Shown: positions 8,009 to 16,438, counted from the stretch's first letter. The stretch is DNA of 41,342 nt from Candidatus Woesearchaeota archaeon (GCA_016187465.1 JACPJQ010000001.1:1-41342); one strand, 5' to 3'. Notes: generated from the sequence alone by a model not told the origin. Program-made: numbers and translations.

Positions 8009-10222
8009 ATGTATGAATTGATAGTAACTGAAAAACCCGCCGCAGCATTAAAAATAGCGGAAGCATTAGCAGATGGAAAATTCATCAAAGAGAGCTATCA
8101 GGGCGTCCCATACTATAGATTAACGCACGGCAAGAAAGACATAGTAGTGGCATGTGCTGTTGGGCATCTTTACGGGCTGGCTGAGAAGGAAAAGAAAGGC
8201 TGGCATTTTCCAGTATTTGATATTGAATGGAAACCTGTAGCTGAAACGACAAAAAGCTCGAAATTCACAAAAAAATACCTTGATACGCTGAAAAAACTCT
8301 GTAAAAATGCTGATTCTTTTACTATAGCGACAGATTATGATCAGGAGGGGGAAGTGATAGGCCTTAATGTTATTCGTTATGCCTGCAAGCAAAAAGACGC
8401 CAATAGGATGAAATTTTCTACATTAACAAAAGACGAGTTAAGAGAATCCTACAAAAACAAAACCAAGCATTTGGACTGGGGCCAGGCCGAAGCAGGTGAA
8501 ACTCGCCACAATCTAGACTGGATAAACGGGGTGAACTATTCAAGAGCCCTAACAGCCGCAATAAAAAGCGTCGGCGCTTTCAAAATAATGTCGACCGGCA
8601 GGGTGCAGGGCCCTGCGCTGAAGATAATTGTCCACAGGGAGAAGGAAATCAATGCCTTCAAGCCGACTCCGTTTTGGCAGATTCAGCTGACAGCCGAGCA
8701 TAATGGACAGATAATCATTGCATGGCACTCGCAAGACAAATTCTGGGAAAAAGACAAAGCTGACGAAGTAATGGGCAAAACAAAAGGCCAAAAAGAAGCG
8801 AAAATTGAAAAAGTAGAGAGAAAGCAGTTCAACCAAACCGCCCCTTCGCCGTTCGATTTGACAACGCTGCAGATGGAAGCTTACAGGTGCTTCAACATTT
8901 CCCCTAAAGAGGCTCTTGAAATAGCGCAGGAGCTTTATACGTCAGGGCTCATCTCTTACCCAAGAACTTCAAGCCAGCAATTGCCTGAATCAATCGGCTA
9001 TGAAAAAATCCTTAAGGATCTTGGAAAGGAAAAGCGTTATGAGGCGCTGGCAAAGGAACTGCTGAAAAAACAAAGCTTAAAGCCAAACAACGGCAAAAAA
9101 ACAGACCCTGCGCATCCTGCAATATTTCCTACAGGCATTGCCGCAAAAGGGCTCAATGAAAGGGAAGCTAAAATTTACGACCTGATTGCGAAAAGGTTTC
9201 TTGCAACATTTGCTGAGAATGCCGTAAGGGAAACAATGCTTGTCGATATTGACTGCAATGGGGAAATTTTTGTTTCGAAAGGCACAAGAACATTAGAGAA
9301 GGGATGGCATATTTTTTATGCGCCTTATGTAAAACTGGAGGAGACTGAGCTGCCGAATTTCAAGCAAAATGATAAAGTGAAAGCCGACAAAATAGAATTG
9401 CTCAGCAGGGAAACCCAGCCGCCGAGAAGATACACTCCTGCTTCCATAATAAAAGAGCTTGAAAAAAGAGAGTTGGGAACAAAAGCGACGAGGTCGGATA
9501 TAGTCGACACTTTGTTCCAGCGCGGCTATGTCCACGGAAAAGCCATAGAAGCTACAAACTTGGGAATTTCAACAATAGAGACCCTTGAGAAGCACTGCCC
9601 AAAGATAATTGACGAGGAATTGACAAGGCATTTTGAAATAGAAATGGAAAAGATAAGGGAGTTAAAGCAGAAAAAAGAAGAAATTTTGGATGAGGCAAAA
9701 GATGCTATAACAAAAATAATAACTGACTTCAAGCAGCATGAGAAGGAAATCGGCACGGAGCTTGCCAGAGCAAACAGGGAAACTCAAGATGAAATGGCTT
9801 TTCTAGGAAGCTGCCCTGTATGCAATGAGGGGAATATTAGTATGAGAAGGGGAAAATTTGGAAATTTTTGCGCATGTAACAGGTATCCGGACTGCAAGAC
9901 GATTTTCTCAATACCAAAAAATGCATTAATTAAACCAGCCAAAAAGGATTGTGAAGTTTGTGGATACCCAAAAGTTTTGGCAATCAAAAAAGCAAGGCAG
10001 CCTTTGGAGTTATGCCTAAACCCGCAATGCCCAACCAAGCATGTTGAAGGAGAAGCCGGCAAGCAGGCCAAAGCGATTGCAAAGGGCGAAATTAAGAGGA
10101 AATGTCCAAAATGCAATGATGGCGATATTGTGCTGAGGAGCAGCATTTACGGCAAATTTTATGGATGTAGTTTTTATCCTAAATGCAGATACACAGAGAA
10201 GCTGCAGAAAAATAACTCTTGA
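8009..10222 (+). CDS. topA: DNA topoisomerase I (type IA)
   Basis: The enzyme relaxes negative supercoils by cutting one strand and holding the 5' end on a tyrosine. The 737 residues contain the Toprim domain (TEKP at 7-10; DYDQEGE, the metal-binding acidic triad, at 109-115). The active-site tyrosine is Y317 in LISYPRTSSQ. The C-terminal region from about residue 600 has three four-cysteine zinc ribbons (CPVCNEG...CACNRYPDC; CEVCGYP...CLNPQCP; CPKCNDGD...CSFYPKC). Length and three zinc ribbons match archaeal TopA. The gene stands alone and looks intact. Confidence 0.95.
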   Translation: MYELIVTEKPAAALKIAEALADGKFIKESYQGVPYYRLTHGKKDIVVACAVGHLYGLAEKEKKGWHFPVFDIEWKPVAETTKSSKFTKKYLDTLKKLCKNADSFTIATDYDQEGEVIGLNVIRYACKQKDANRMKFSTLTKDELRESYKNKTKHLDWGQAEAGETRHNLDWINGVNYSRALTAAIKSVGAFKIMSTGRVQGPALKIIVHREKEINAFKPTPFWQIQLTAEHNGQIIIAWHSQDKFWEKDKADEVMGKTKGQKEAKIEKVERKQFNQTAPSPFDLTTLQMEAYRCFNISPKEALEIAQELYTSGLISYPRTSSQQLPESIGYEKILKDLGKEKRYEALAKELLKKQSLKPNNGKKTDPAHPAIFPTGIAAKGLNEREAKIYDLIAKRFLATFAENAVRETMLVDIDCNGEIFVSKGTRTLEKGWHIFYAPYVKLEETELPNFKQNDKVKADKIELLSRETQPPRRYTPASIIKELEKRELGTKATRSDIVDTLFQRGYVHGKAIEATNLGISTIETLEKHCPKIIDEELTRHFEIEMEKIRELKQKKEEILDEAKDAITKIITDFKQHEKEIGTELARANRETQDEMAFLGSCPVCNEGNISMRRGKFGNFCACNRYPDCKTIFSIPKNALIKPAKKDCEVCGYPKVLAIKKARQPLELCLNPQCPTKHVEGEAGKQAKAIAKGEIKRKCPKCNDGDIVLRSSIYGKFYGCSFYPKCRYTEKLQKNNS

Positions 10223-10342
10223 ATTCTTTATTAATATTATGTAAGTAAAAAAATATAGTTTATAAGTAAAAATTTCTAATATTTTGCATATTTATACATA
10301 TTTAATGAGTATTAATTCTTAAAATATAGAAAGATTTATATA

Positions 10343-10369
10343 CTTTTTACATATATTATAAGTAAAAAG
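10343..10369 (+). promoter_or_regulatory. Dyad operator wrapped around the promoter of the first tandem-HTH gene
   Basis: CTTTTTAC (10343-10350) and GTAAAAAG (10362-10369) form a perfect 8-bp inverted repeat around ATATATTATAA, a likely TATA box 20-25 nt before the ATG at 10378. Related TAAGTAAAAA / TTACTTACATA sequences occur at 10231-10256, 10261-10272 and before the paralogous gene at 17238. This suggests autoregulation by the encoded HTH protein. Confidence 0.45.
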
Positions 10370-10377
10370 CCTTAAAA

Positions 10378-10923
10378 ATGAGCAAAAAAGAAATTAAAAA
10401 TACTGAAGAAGTATTTGATAGTCAAAAAAAAAGTAGAGACGGATTTCTAAGCTCGATTAAGGATGACAAGTCTTTCGTGATAAAGGAAAAGCACAATATT
10501 AACGCAAATGAGGCTTTTAGCTTAACAGAAGGAAAGCCTGTTTCTAAGGAAATCCTGATTCCTGTTTCTGTTTTCCAATTCAAAGAATTAAGCGCTTTAG
10601 AGGCAATATGCAAATACCTAAAGGAAGAACTGGAATTTAATTACAGCAAGACCGCATTAATGCTGAACAGGGACAGCAGGACAATCTGGACAACCTACAA
10701 GAATGCAGCAGGAAAGCGCAAAGAAAGGCTGCCCCTAAAAGATTCGAGATTCTTCATTCCGATTAATGCATTGAAAAACAGAAAGCTGAGCGTTCTTGAA
10801 TCAATCATCAGCTACCTTAAGGAAAATTTCAATTTGAAGTACAGCGAGATAGCTGCGCTGCTGAACCGCGACGAGAGAAACGTATGGACGGCCTACAGCA
10901 GGTACAAAAAGAAAAATGCGTGA
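10378..10923 (+). CDS. Tandem helix-turn-helix protein (regulator) of a surface-protein module
   Basis: The 181-residue protein has a charged N-terminus (1-55) and two copies of a ~50-residue helical unit. The first is IPVSVFQFKELSALEAI...ALMLNRDSRTIWTTY; the second is FIPINALKNRKLSVLESI...AALLNRDERNVWTAY. The repeat ends in a recognition-helix-like LLNRDxRTIWxxY, so DNA binding is likely; the family name is not known to me. Its 3' end overlaps the next gene by 8 nt, indicating translational coupling to a membrane-anchored protein. A paralogue at 17238 has the same arrangement with a surface-protein gene. The inferred role is control of its own operon. Confidence 0.7.
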   Translation: MSKKEIKNTEEVFDSQKKSRDGFLSSIKDDKSFVIKEKHNINANEAFSLTEGKPVSKEILIPVSVFQFKELSALEAICKYLKEELEFNYSKTALMLNRDSRTIWTTYKNAAGKRKERLPLKDSRFFIPINALKNRKLSVLESIISYLKENFNLKYSEIAALLNRDERNVWTAYSRYKKKNA

Positions 10924-11500
10924 TAAAAAAATAAGAGCATTGACGGGGAACCTGATCAGACTAGAAGAAGCCCTGAAGCAGTTCAATCGCCGCAGAAGCA
11001 TTTTTATAAATGCGCTTAATGAATTAAGCAAGGATGATAATACAAAATCAAAAAATTCAGCATACATTAAGCAACTGCAAGAAAAAATTTATTATTTAGA
11101 TGAAAGCATCAAAGCTTACAGAAAGCATGCTGACGAATGCAAGTCACTTTTGGTAAGAGAGCGGGAAATCCAGACAAAAGAGAAAAAACCAGCTGCAGAC
11201 GGCATAAGCAAAAGAACACTAATAAAATATGCGCTGCCCTTTGTAATGCTGATGATTGTATTCAGCAGCGTGTTTTTGCTAAAGCCGTCAATCACAGGCC
11301 AGGTTATTTTAAGCAAGGAAACTGTGCACAACAAGAGCATGAACCTTGAAATAAACCAGAGCGGAAATTATACCTGGACTTTCGACAAGCCAGTGGACAT
11401 AAGTTCGGTTAAAGCAAGCGGCAGCGTCACAGGAAACGGCACTGTAAAAATTTATATAGAAAAATACGGCAAAAGGCATTTAATCTACAAAAACAAATGA
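10916..11500 (+). CDS. Membrane-anchored protein with cytoplasmic coiled coil and short external beta domain
   Basis: The 194 residues start with a basic, coiled-coil-prone cytoplasmic part (about 1-100). One transmembrane helix follows (about 103-125, LIKYALPFVMLMIVFSSVFLL), then SITGQVIL and a ~60-residue beta-rich outer domain (NQSGNYTWTFDKPVDISSVKASG...). The outer domain closely resembles the first outer domain of the next protein, so the two are paralogues. The ITGxV/A motif directly after the membrane helix recurs in the next protein and in the large LamG protein. The gene overlaps the tandem-HTH gene by 8 nt. No known family recognised. Confidence 0.7.
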   Translation: MRDKKIRALTGNLIRLEEALKQFNRRRSIFINALNELSKDDNTKSKNSAYIKQLQEKIYYLDESIKAYRKHADECKSLLVREREIQTKEKKPAADGISKRTLIKYALPFVMLMIVFSSVFLLKPSITGQVILSKETVHNKSMNLEINQSGNYTWTFDKPVDISSVKASGSVTGNGTVKIYIEKYGKRHLIYKNK

Positions 11501-11575
11501 AAAATGCAAAATATTATTAACTCCAAATTTAAAAAGTTTAAATGAAGCGAATGCGCGCAAAAAAAGGTGGCAAAG

Positions 11576-12487
11576 ATGGCTGCAGAGAAACAAAGAGTTA
11601 GCACTGGCACCATAATTGCTGTGGTATTCCTGATCATAGTAAGCATACTGCTGTTCAAAAAACCGACTATAACAGGAAAAGCTGTCCTTGGCGCAGAAAC
11701 CATTTATTCTGAAAACCTGAACATCAAGAAAAATGAAAGCGGCGTTTATGAATGGCAGGTGAAGAATCCCGGCAGTATAAAAGCCGTCAAGGTAACAGGC
11801 TCTGTAAGCTCAAATGGAACTGCCAAAGTGTTTATCCAGAAAGGCGACCAAAAGCTTCTGCTGTTTGACAGCACAAAGCAATTGTTTGACATCGACATTC
11901 ATGTTCTTCCTGAATATAAAAGCGTGTTTCAGGGGGATGAGATATTGGTGCAGATAGCTTTGCTTAATTTAAGGGGCTTCGGGGCGGGCAATGTGACTGT
12001 GAAGTATTCGATAAAAGACGCAAAAGGAAATCCGATTGCCAGCGATGAAGAATCAATATTTGTGGAAACGCAGGCAAAATTCGTGAGAAAGCTTGTGATG
12101 CCTCTTGACATAAAAACAGGCGCCTATGTGGCATCTGTTGAAGTCTACCGCGGCAATAGCATTCTTGGAACAGGCTCGGACACGCTCGAAGTCAAGTCCA
12201 AGTACGAATACAAATACTCGCCCAACTTAAAATACTACATAATTGGCATTGCAGGCATAGTGGCATTGGCCATAATATCTATTTTGATTAAGAACTTCTT
12301 AAAGGCGGTGAAGAAAAAACAAAAAATTGCTGAACTGAAGAAAACCGCGCCAGATGAAAGAACAGCAAAACTGAAAAAGGAGCTGAGCGCTATGGAGGAA
12401 GCATACAAATCAGGGTTCATATCGCGAGAGAGCTATGAAAATCAAAGGAAAAGAATTAAAGATAGATTAAAGGTAAAGAAAGAATGA
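11576..12487 (+). CDS. Two-helix membrane protein with Ig-like external domain and SHOCT-like tail
   Basis: The protein has 303 residues. The start is placed at ATG 11576 because AGGTGG (11565-11570), a good ribosome site, lies 5 nt before it; an in-frame GTG at 11567 would fall inside that site. Order: first membrane helix (TIIAVVFLIIVSILLF), PTITGKAVL motif, a beta domain like that of the preceding protein, an Ig/CARDB-like domain (FQGDEILVQIALLNLRGFGAGNV...), second membrane helix (YYIIGIAGIVALAIISILI), then a cytoplasmic helical tail KLKKELSAMEEAYKSGFISR of SHOCT type. It is likely co-transcribed with the two genes before it. Its role in the envelope is unknown. Confidence 0.75.
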   Translation: MAAEKQRVSTGTIIAVVFLIIVSILLFKKPTITGKAVLGAETIYSENLNIKKNESGVYEWQVKNPGSIKAVKVTGSVSSNGTAKVFIQKGDQKLLLFDSTKQLFDIDIHVLPEYKSVFQGDEILVQIALLNLRGFGAGNVTVKYSIKDAKGNPIASDEESIFVETQAKFVRKLVMPLDIKTGAYVASVEVYRGNSILGTGSDTLEVKSKYEYKYSPNLKYYIIGIAGIVALAIISILIKNFLKAVKKKQKIAELKKTAPDERTAKLKKELSAMEEAYKSGFISRESYENQRKRIKDRLKVKKE

Positions 12488-12567
12488 CGCCCTATTTCTA
12501 GTTTCTGCCTTGGCAAGATTCTTAAATGGCATGGGCATTCCGTTGATGGTTGGGGGTAATTTAGACA

Positions 12568-12921
12568 GTAAAGATAAATTTTTCAGGAGCAGCAGCCATA
12601 TTAATCTTAATCGTGCTGGCTGCAAATGCTGCCGAGGAAAATGCAAATGAAAGCATTGCGAGTGAAGGCTTAGACTCAAATAAATCAATTGATGCCAATG
12701 GCGATGAATTTAAATTCAATAACGCCGCTGAGCAAGAGAGTATTGTTAAAGACAGCAGAACCGATGAATATATTGAAGATACCATCACGTCGGTTGAGCC
12801 AGAGCCTATTGAGGGGATAAAAAAAGACAAATCAGCTGCAGCCAGTTTTGGGGTTTACCTTCGGATAAAATGCCAGCTTTTTGCGAGCGGTTTATTATTT
12901 CTCGGCATTAGTCTTGCTTAA
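12568..12921 (+). pseudogene. Secreted-protein-like frame without a normal start codon
   Basis: After an in-frame TAG at 12562-12564 the frame encodes a textbook signal peptide, VKINFSGAAAILILIVLAAN, followed by an acidic Asn/Glu/Ser-rich stretch and a hydrophobic C-terminus. No ATG, GTG or TTG stands before the signal sequence; the first codon of the frame there is GTA. The first usable start, GTG at 12613, lies inside the hydrophobic core. The last 27 bases overlap the convergent gene at 12895. It may be a decayed gene, or start at a rare codon. Function unknown. Confidence 0.35.
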
Positions 12922-13380
12922 GTTTTTGGCTTTGGCAAAGCCCTTGATAAGGTGCTCCATCAACTCGAATGGAATTAAGATGCCGCCGCAAACCGCCCAG
13001 TTGCCGGAGTTATTCTGCCTTTTTTCATGAACACACACAAAATTACCTTTAGCTTCCCTTAGTATGCTGATAGAGTAAAGCGCCTTGTCCTGGGTATGGT
13101 CGTTCAAATGGATTGCCTTTCCTGTAGGGTAATACACATCCACATTCCCGCGGGATATTTTACGGCACTGTGCGGTATAACTTAACACTTCAAGATGATG
13201 CCAGATTGTAGAATACGTAAGGCCTGATGATTCTCTTATCTGCGAAATTGTTATGCCTTCCGGATTAAGCTCCAGGATTTTGATCAACAGGTTGCGTATG
13301 TACTCCTCTTTCTCCTTGGCTGAAAGTACCTTAAAGGCCTCATGCTTCAGAATCTCTTTTGGCAGGTTAATCTTGGACAT
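12895..13380 (-). CDS. Winged-helix (ArsR-like) transcriptional regulator
   Basis: The protein has 161 residues from ATG 13380, giving MSKINLPKEILKHEAFKVLS; the frame extends upstream but with no family-like sequence. Residues about 35-90 form a winged helix: LLIKILELNPEGITISQIRESSGLTYSTIWHHLEVL, where the second part is the recognition helix. Two or three cysteines in the C-terminal part (CVHEKR, AVCGG, AQCRK) could bind a ligand or metal, but no clear site is seen. A TATA-like CTTTATATACA lies about 29 nt before the start. It is convergent with the preceding frame and divergent from the ribbon-helix-helix gene at 13501. Confidence 0.75.
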   Translation of the reverse strand: MSKINLPKEILKHEAFKVLSAKEKEEYIRNLLIKILELNPEGITISQIRESSGLTYSTIWHHLEVLSYTAQCRKISRGNVDVYYPTGKAIHLNDHTQDKALYSISILREAKGNFVCVHEKRQNNSGNWAVCGGILIPFELMEHLIKGFAKAKNLSKTNAEK

Positions 13381-13500
13381 TTGCAATGCATAATGCTTGT
13401 ATTTTGTATATAAAGTTATTGTTTTTTCTCGCGTGAGATTTAGATGTTTGGCACGCAAAACAGAAAAATAGATATAGGTGTTATAAATATTATAATAATT

Positions 13501-13968
13501 ATGGCAGACACCACAATTTCAGTAAGCAAGAAATTCCACGACTGGCTTAAGGGCAAAGGCTCAAAGGGTGAAAGCTATGAGGATATAATAAAAAAGGTGA
13601 TAAAGGCTGATTTTCCGAGTGAGTCCGGCTCTAAAGAGACAGCGCGTTCGACGGCCGCTGACAGCCAAAAGCCAAAAACTGCGCCCAAGGACATCAAGAA
13701 AGCAGCGGATGATTCTTCACGTAAGGCAACAATAAAAGAGAAGCCAGGGCCTAAAAATACGAAAACATCGGCTAAAGATAAAAAAGCAGGCTCTAAGCCG
13801 GCCAATGCATCAAAGGAGCTTAAGCAGTGGAGATATGAGAAGAATCTGGAATTGCAGCGCATGGAGACAGAGCTTGAGCTGGCAAAGCTGTCAAATGACG
13901 CTGCGAAGGCAAAGGAGCTAAGCAGCTCAATAGCGCAGCTTAAGTATCAGCTGGAGCAGAGAAAGTGA
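13501..13968 (+). CDS. Ribbon-helix-helix/antitoxin-like protein with Lys/Ala-rich linker and coiled coil
   Basis: The 155 residues start at ATG 13501 with MADTTISVSKKFHDWLKGKG...ESYEDIIKKVIK, an antitoxin-like unit (DUF7557/VapB-type: beta strand TTISVS followed by two helices). A long Lys/Ala/Ser/Thr-rich, probably disordered, linker follows (about 45-110), then a coiled coil to the end (ELKQWRYEKNLELQRMETELELAKL...). No toxin gene is adjacent. A shorter paralogue at 15123 has only the N-terminal unit. Both genes are followed by the same type of AT-rich motif plus 12-bp repeats. The inferred role is a DNA-binding protein; the target is unknown. Confidence 0.65.
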   Translation: MADTTISVSKKFHDWLKGKGSKGESYEDIIKKVIKADFPSESGSKETARSTAADSQKPKTAPKDIKKAADDSSRKATIKEKPGPKNTKTSAKDKKAGSKPANASKELKQWRYEKNLELQRMETELELAKLSNDAAKAKELSSSIAQLKYQLEQRK

Positions 13969-13987
13969 TACAAGATACTTATAAAAT

Positions 13988-14036
13988 ATAATTTTTTACT
14001 TACATAATATATTTTCATTTGAATGATCATTTGATT
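13988..14036. repeat. TTACTTACATAATATA motif plus two ATTTGAAT iterons (block 1)
   Basis: A TTTTTTACTTACATAATATA motif is followed by ATTTGAAT at 14017 and ATTTGATT at 14029, spaced exactly 12 bp. It lies directly after the ribbon-helix-helix gene. The same two-part block recurs at about 14624-14702 and 15320-15408. Confidence 0.6.
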
Positions 14037-14375
14037 GTTCTATTGGAAAGGATTGTTTGGCTGCATTAGGCTATGCAATTGGATATAGTATGGGCCAAAT
14101 CGGCTATATTATGGGTTATTCTGAGTGCATTATGGGTTATGTGCGTTATATCTGCCATAAACACTTGAATATCACCCATAAAACTTTTGTAAAAGGTATA
14201 GACGGCATAAGCAATGTAAAGCATATGGCTGAAACTCAGAGAATTTCTTTTATAAAATACTCCTGCGAGCAAATCTTGCAATAACAAAACCATAATCATT
14301 ATATCGCCTATAATGCCAATATCCAGATTTATTTTTCAAACTCATAATTTAAATGCAGATTATAAAAAGAGTATC

Positions 14376-14471
14376 ATATGGGCAGATTATAAGATTTATA
14401 GAGGATATAACATTAAGGGAAGCAATAAAGAGTGATATATGGGCAGATTATAAGATTTATAGAGGATATAA
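14376..14471. repeat. 35-bp direct repeat (two copies, 61 bp apart)
   Basis: A 35-bp sequence beginning ATATGGGCAGATTATAAGAT and ending AGAGGATATAA is present exactly at 14376-14410 and 14437-14471. A shorter echo (GCAGATTATAA) lies at 14355. The 61-bp spacing is not a multiple of three, so the repeat is not explained by coding. Confidence 0.75.
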
Positions 14472-14547
14472 GCTAGATAGTGGCATTAGATTGGCGTTAT
14501 TGAATATTAATAGGTAAATAGGGGAGATTATTGCTTATACTATTGCT

Positions 14548-14579
14548 ATAGCGGCAAAATGCGGCCTTTTTACCGCTAT
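14548..14579. repeat. GC-rich hairpin in non-coding DNA
   Basis: ATAGCGGCAAAA pairs with TTTTACCGCTAT (one G-T pair) across a short loop. This stands out in AT-rich surroundings and could be a terminator or part of a small RNA. Confidence 0.4.
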
Positions 14580-14623
14580 TTTAACGGCTGATCTTTGCCT
14601 AAAATGATTAATAAAATAGGTAT

Positions 14624-14702
14624 ACTTTTTACTTATTTAATATTTTTTTATACTTATTTAATATAAATTTATTTGAATAAGCATTTGAATAGATATTTGA
14701 AT
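14624..14702. repeat. TTTTTACTTATTTAATAT motif plus three ATTTGAAT iterons (block 2)
   Basis: Two overlapping TACTTATTTAATAT motifs are followed by ATTTGAAT at 14671, 14683 and 14695, an exact 12-bp period with variable 4-bp spacers. The block stands in a gene-free stretch. Confidence 0.65.
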
Positions 14703-14975
14703 GGATGAATTTGAGAAAGATTACTGCAATGTGATCTAAGGCATAGCAAACAATCATAGGTATATAAATAGCGGTTTATATATAAAAGGCTGCTTGCAGG
14801 CATCCAATGCGTAATTTCGTTTGAAATTGTAAATAGTATGATTTTTATGATATTTAGAAATTGCATAAGACCAATAAAACCACTAAGTCCAATAACTACG
14901 CCTGAAAGCAATAATACTTACTTTGGGCATAAGAGCCGCAGCCGCAATAATCCCCGTAACATGCAAAAACAGAGG

Positions 14976-15002
14976 TGACTGCCATCAGATTTATGGCAGT
15001 CA
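14976..15002. repeat. Perfect 10-bp hairpin
   Basis: TGACTGCCAT and ATGGCAGTCA form a perfect 10-bp stem with a 7-nt loop, about 120 bp before the second ribbon-helix-helix gene. It could be a terminator or operator. Apart from this and the repeats listed, the DNA between 14040 and 15120 shows no gene I can support. Confidence 0.5.
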
Positions 15003-15122
15003 TGAAAAATATTGGAGGTGTTAGCAGCAGCAATCCCATAAACCATATCCTAGCCATAATTTGTTCCGATGATAATGCAAAAAGAAAAAATAAATATAGA
15101 AGTTATAAAACCTATAATTGCT

Positions 15123-15266
15123 ATGGCAGACACAACAATATCGGTAAGCGATAACTTCCACAACTGGCTCAAAAGCAAAGGGAAGAAGGGAGAAAACTAC
15201 GAAGATATAATAAAAAGGTTTCTTAAGCCCGAGTTTGCGAAGGAATTTGATAATTTTAAGGGATAG
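15123..15266 (+). CDS. Small ribbon-helix-helix/antitoxin-like protein
   Basis: The 47 residues (MADTTISVSDNFHNWLKSKG...ENYEDIIKRFLKPEF) closely match the N-terminal unit of the protein at 13501. The linker and coiled coil are absent. The DNA before the start is also similar in the two genes, so they arose by duplication. The start at ATG 15123 is chosen from that alignment. It is probably a DNA-binding dimer of the VapB/DUF7557 type. No toxin gene is adjacent, so an antitoxin role is unproven. Confidence 0.6.
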   Translation: MADTTISVSDNFHNWLKSKGKKGENYEDIIKRFLKPEFAKEFDNFKG

Positions 15267-15319
15267 GAGCTCCACTTATTTGCCTGTAAATTTTTGAATT
15301 TGCAGTCTTATTTATACAT

Positions 15320-15408
15320 ATTTAATATAATTTTTTAATTACATAATATATATTATTACTTATTAGATATATTTTTATTTGAATGCGCATTTGAATGTGC
15401 ATTTGAAT
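15320..15408. repeat. TTAATTACATAATATA motif plus three ATTTGAAT iterons (block 3)
   Basis: AT-rich TTAATTACATAATATA and TTACTTATTAGATATA motifs are followed by ATTTGAAT at 15377, 15389 and 15401 (12-bp period). The block directly follows the small ribbon-helix-helix gene, as block 1 follows its paralogue. Confidence 0.65.
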
Positions 15409-15500
15409 TCAAGCTAGTGCCCTCAAAGATAGATACAACAGCTGTAGAGATATATACGCTCCTGTGTCGAGCTCGATAAACTTAATGTTGATTGAAATTT

Positions 15501-15621
15501 ATTCTGTCAAAAACTATTGCACATTGGCAATTCCGACATTTCAGTCTGCGCTTCGCACATCAAATTCAGGACGGTCTTGCCGAGGGTAAATTACGGCGAG
15601 CCCAAAGCGGACAGACAGAAT
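15501..15621. ncRNA. Possible structured RNA (GC-richer island closed by an inverted repeat)
   Basis: ATTCTGTC (15501-15508) and GACAGAAT (15614-15621) would close a ~120-nt element. Its interior is clearly more GC-rich than the surroundings and includes further complementary pieces (GTCTG near 15543 with CAGAC near 15613). No open reading frame covers it. I do not recognise it as RNase P, SRP or a known riboswitch, and the strand is undetermined. Confidence 0.25.
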
Positions 15622-15810
15622 TCGAATCAATTGCGAAATAGTGAATCAAATATTAAGAATTAGGGCAATCAGCGCCATAAGCGTCATAATGATTATAGGC
15701 TGCATCGCAGAATAAAGCCATTCCCGCAGCATTGGTTGAGTATTTTAGTTTTTTTGTATCTTTATTGATATGCAATTGACATTAACCTGTTTTGCAAAAT
15801 CAGAAAGCCT

Positions 15811-15981
15811 ATGCCGCGCCAACTAAGCCGTAACCATTTAAAACCTGAAGCCCAATTTGAGGATAAACAGATTAAGATGCCTGGCATAAAAACTTCAAAG
15901 GCTGCTGCAAATCAACTGGCAATGGATTTAGGGTTGGATGATTTTAGATTGTGGGCCGTATACGCTCTGAAGCAGTGTTAG
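15811..15981 (+). CDS. Hypothetical 56-residue protein
   Basis: A short frame from ATG 15811 (inner ATG at 15877) ends in a helical, balanced sequence: TSKAAANQLAMDLGLDDFRL, then WAVYALKQC. The amino-acid mix looks protein-like and the region otherwise has no gene. I see no domain, promoter or ribosome site that proves expression. It could be a fragment of a larger DNA-binding protein. The remaining DNA from 15410 to 16054 shows nothing else I can support. Confidence 0.3.
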   Translation: MPRQLSRNHLKPEAQFEDKQIKMPGIKTSKAAANQLAMDLGLDDFRLWAVYALKQC

Positions 15982-16054
15982 GCTTTAAGTTCCTGTCACC
16001 CTTAGTTGTCCCTTATGGATGGAATAACGTTATGCTTTTGTTTAGCCTACATAT

Positions 16055-16438
16055 TTAGGCAACTGTGCAGAGAACTTCAGAATTTTTGATATGCGAATCT
16101 GCTGCTTCCCTGACAAAATCATGGCCTTGTTTAATTACGGCATTTCTAACCATGCAGTCAAACCTTAGCTGAACAGATATTACGCCATTTTCTGCCTTTG
16201 CATGAAATTCAAAACCCTTCAAATTATTTAAGGCAACTTTTGATAACTTAAAAATCTGGGAAGCATCAAAAATTCTCAATCCAGTTATGAATCCCTCTTC
16301 ATCAATATCAACTATAAAATTATCGAATTCTACAGATATAGCATAGTTCCTATTTCTAATCTTGAATAGCAAAATATCATTCCTGTAATCATAGATATAT
16401 TCTCCTCTTCCCGGTGCTTTAAGGTGTCTCATTTTCAA
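16055..16438 (-). CDS. DUF2283-domain protein (probable antitoxin)
   Basis: The 127 residues contain the DUF2283 pattern in the first ~60 residues: YDYRNDILLFKI...EFDNFIVDIDEEGFITGLRIFDAS. DUF2283 genes are often paired with DUF4258-type genes in predicted type II toxin-antitoxin systems. That fits here, because the gene overlaps its upstream neighbour by 20 nt. The second half (residues 70-127) is an additional alpha/beta piece not typical of the minimal domain. The start is Met1 or Met3; both lie in the overlap. Confidence 0.65.
   Translation of the reverse strand: MKMRHLKAPGRGEYIYDYRNDILLFKIRNRNYAISVEFDNFIVDIDEEGFITGLRIFDASQIFKLSKVALNNLKGFEFHAKAENGVISVQLRFDCMVRNAVIKQGHDFVREAADSHIKNSEVLCTVA

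Noticed and set aside
14057-14284. TTG-started frame with a GYxxGYxMGxIGY repeat
   Set aside because: The repeat follows from a short DNA repeat (TTATGGGTTAT). There is no ribosome site or domain, and the rest of the frame is not protein-like.
14669-14911. Minus-strand frame with a hydrophobic N-terminus
   Set aside because: It runs through the iteron repeats, has no promoter or family match, and its hydrophobicity is expected from AT-rich DNA.
13988-15408. CRISPR array
   Set aside because: The 8-bp units with 4-bp spacers are far too short, and no cas genes are present.
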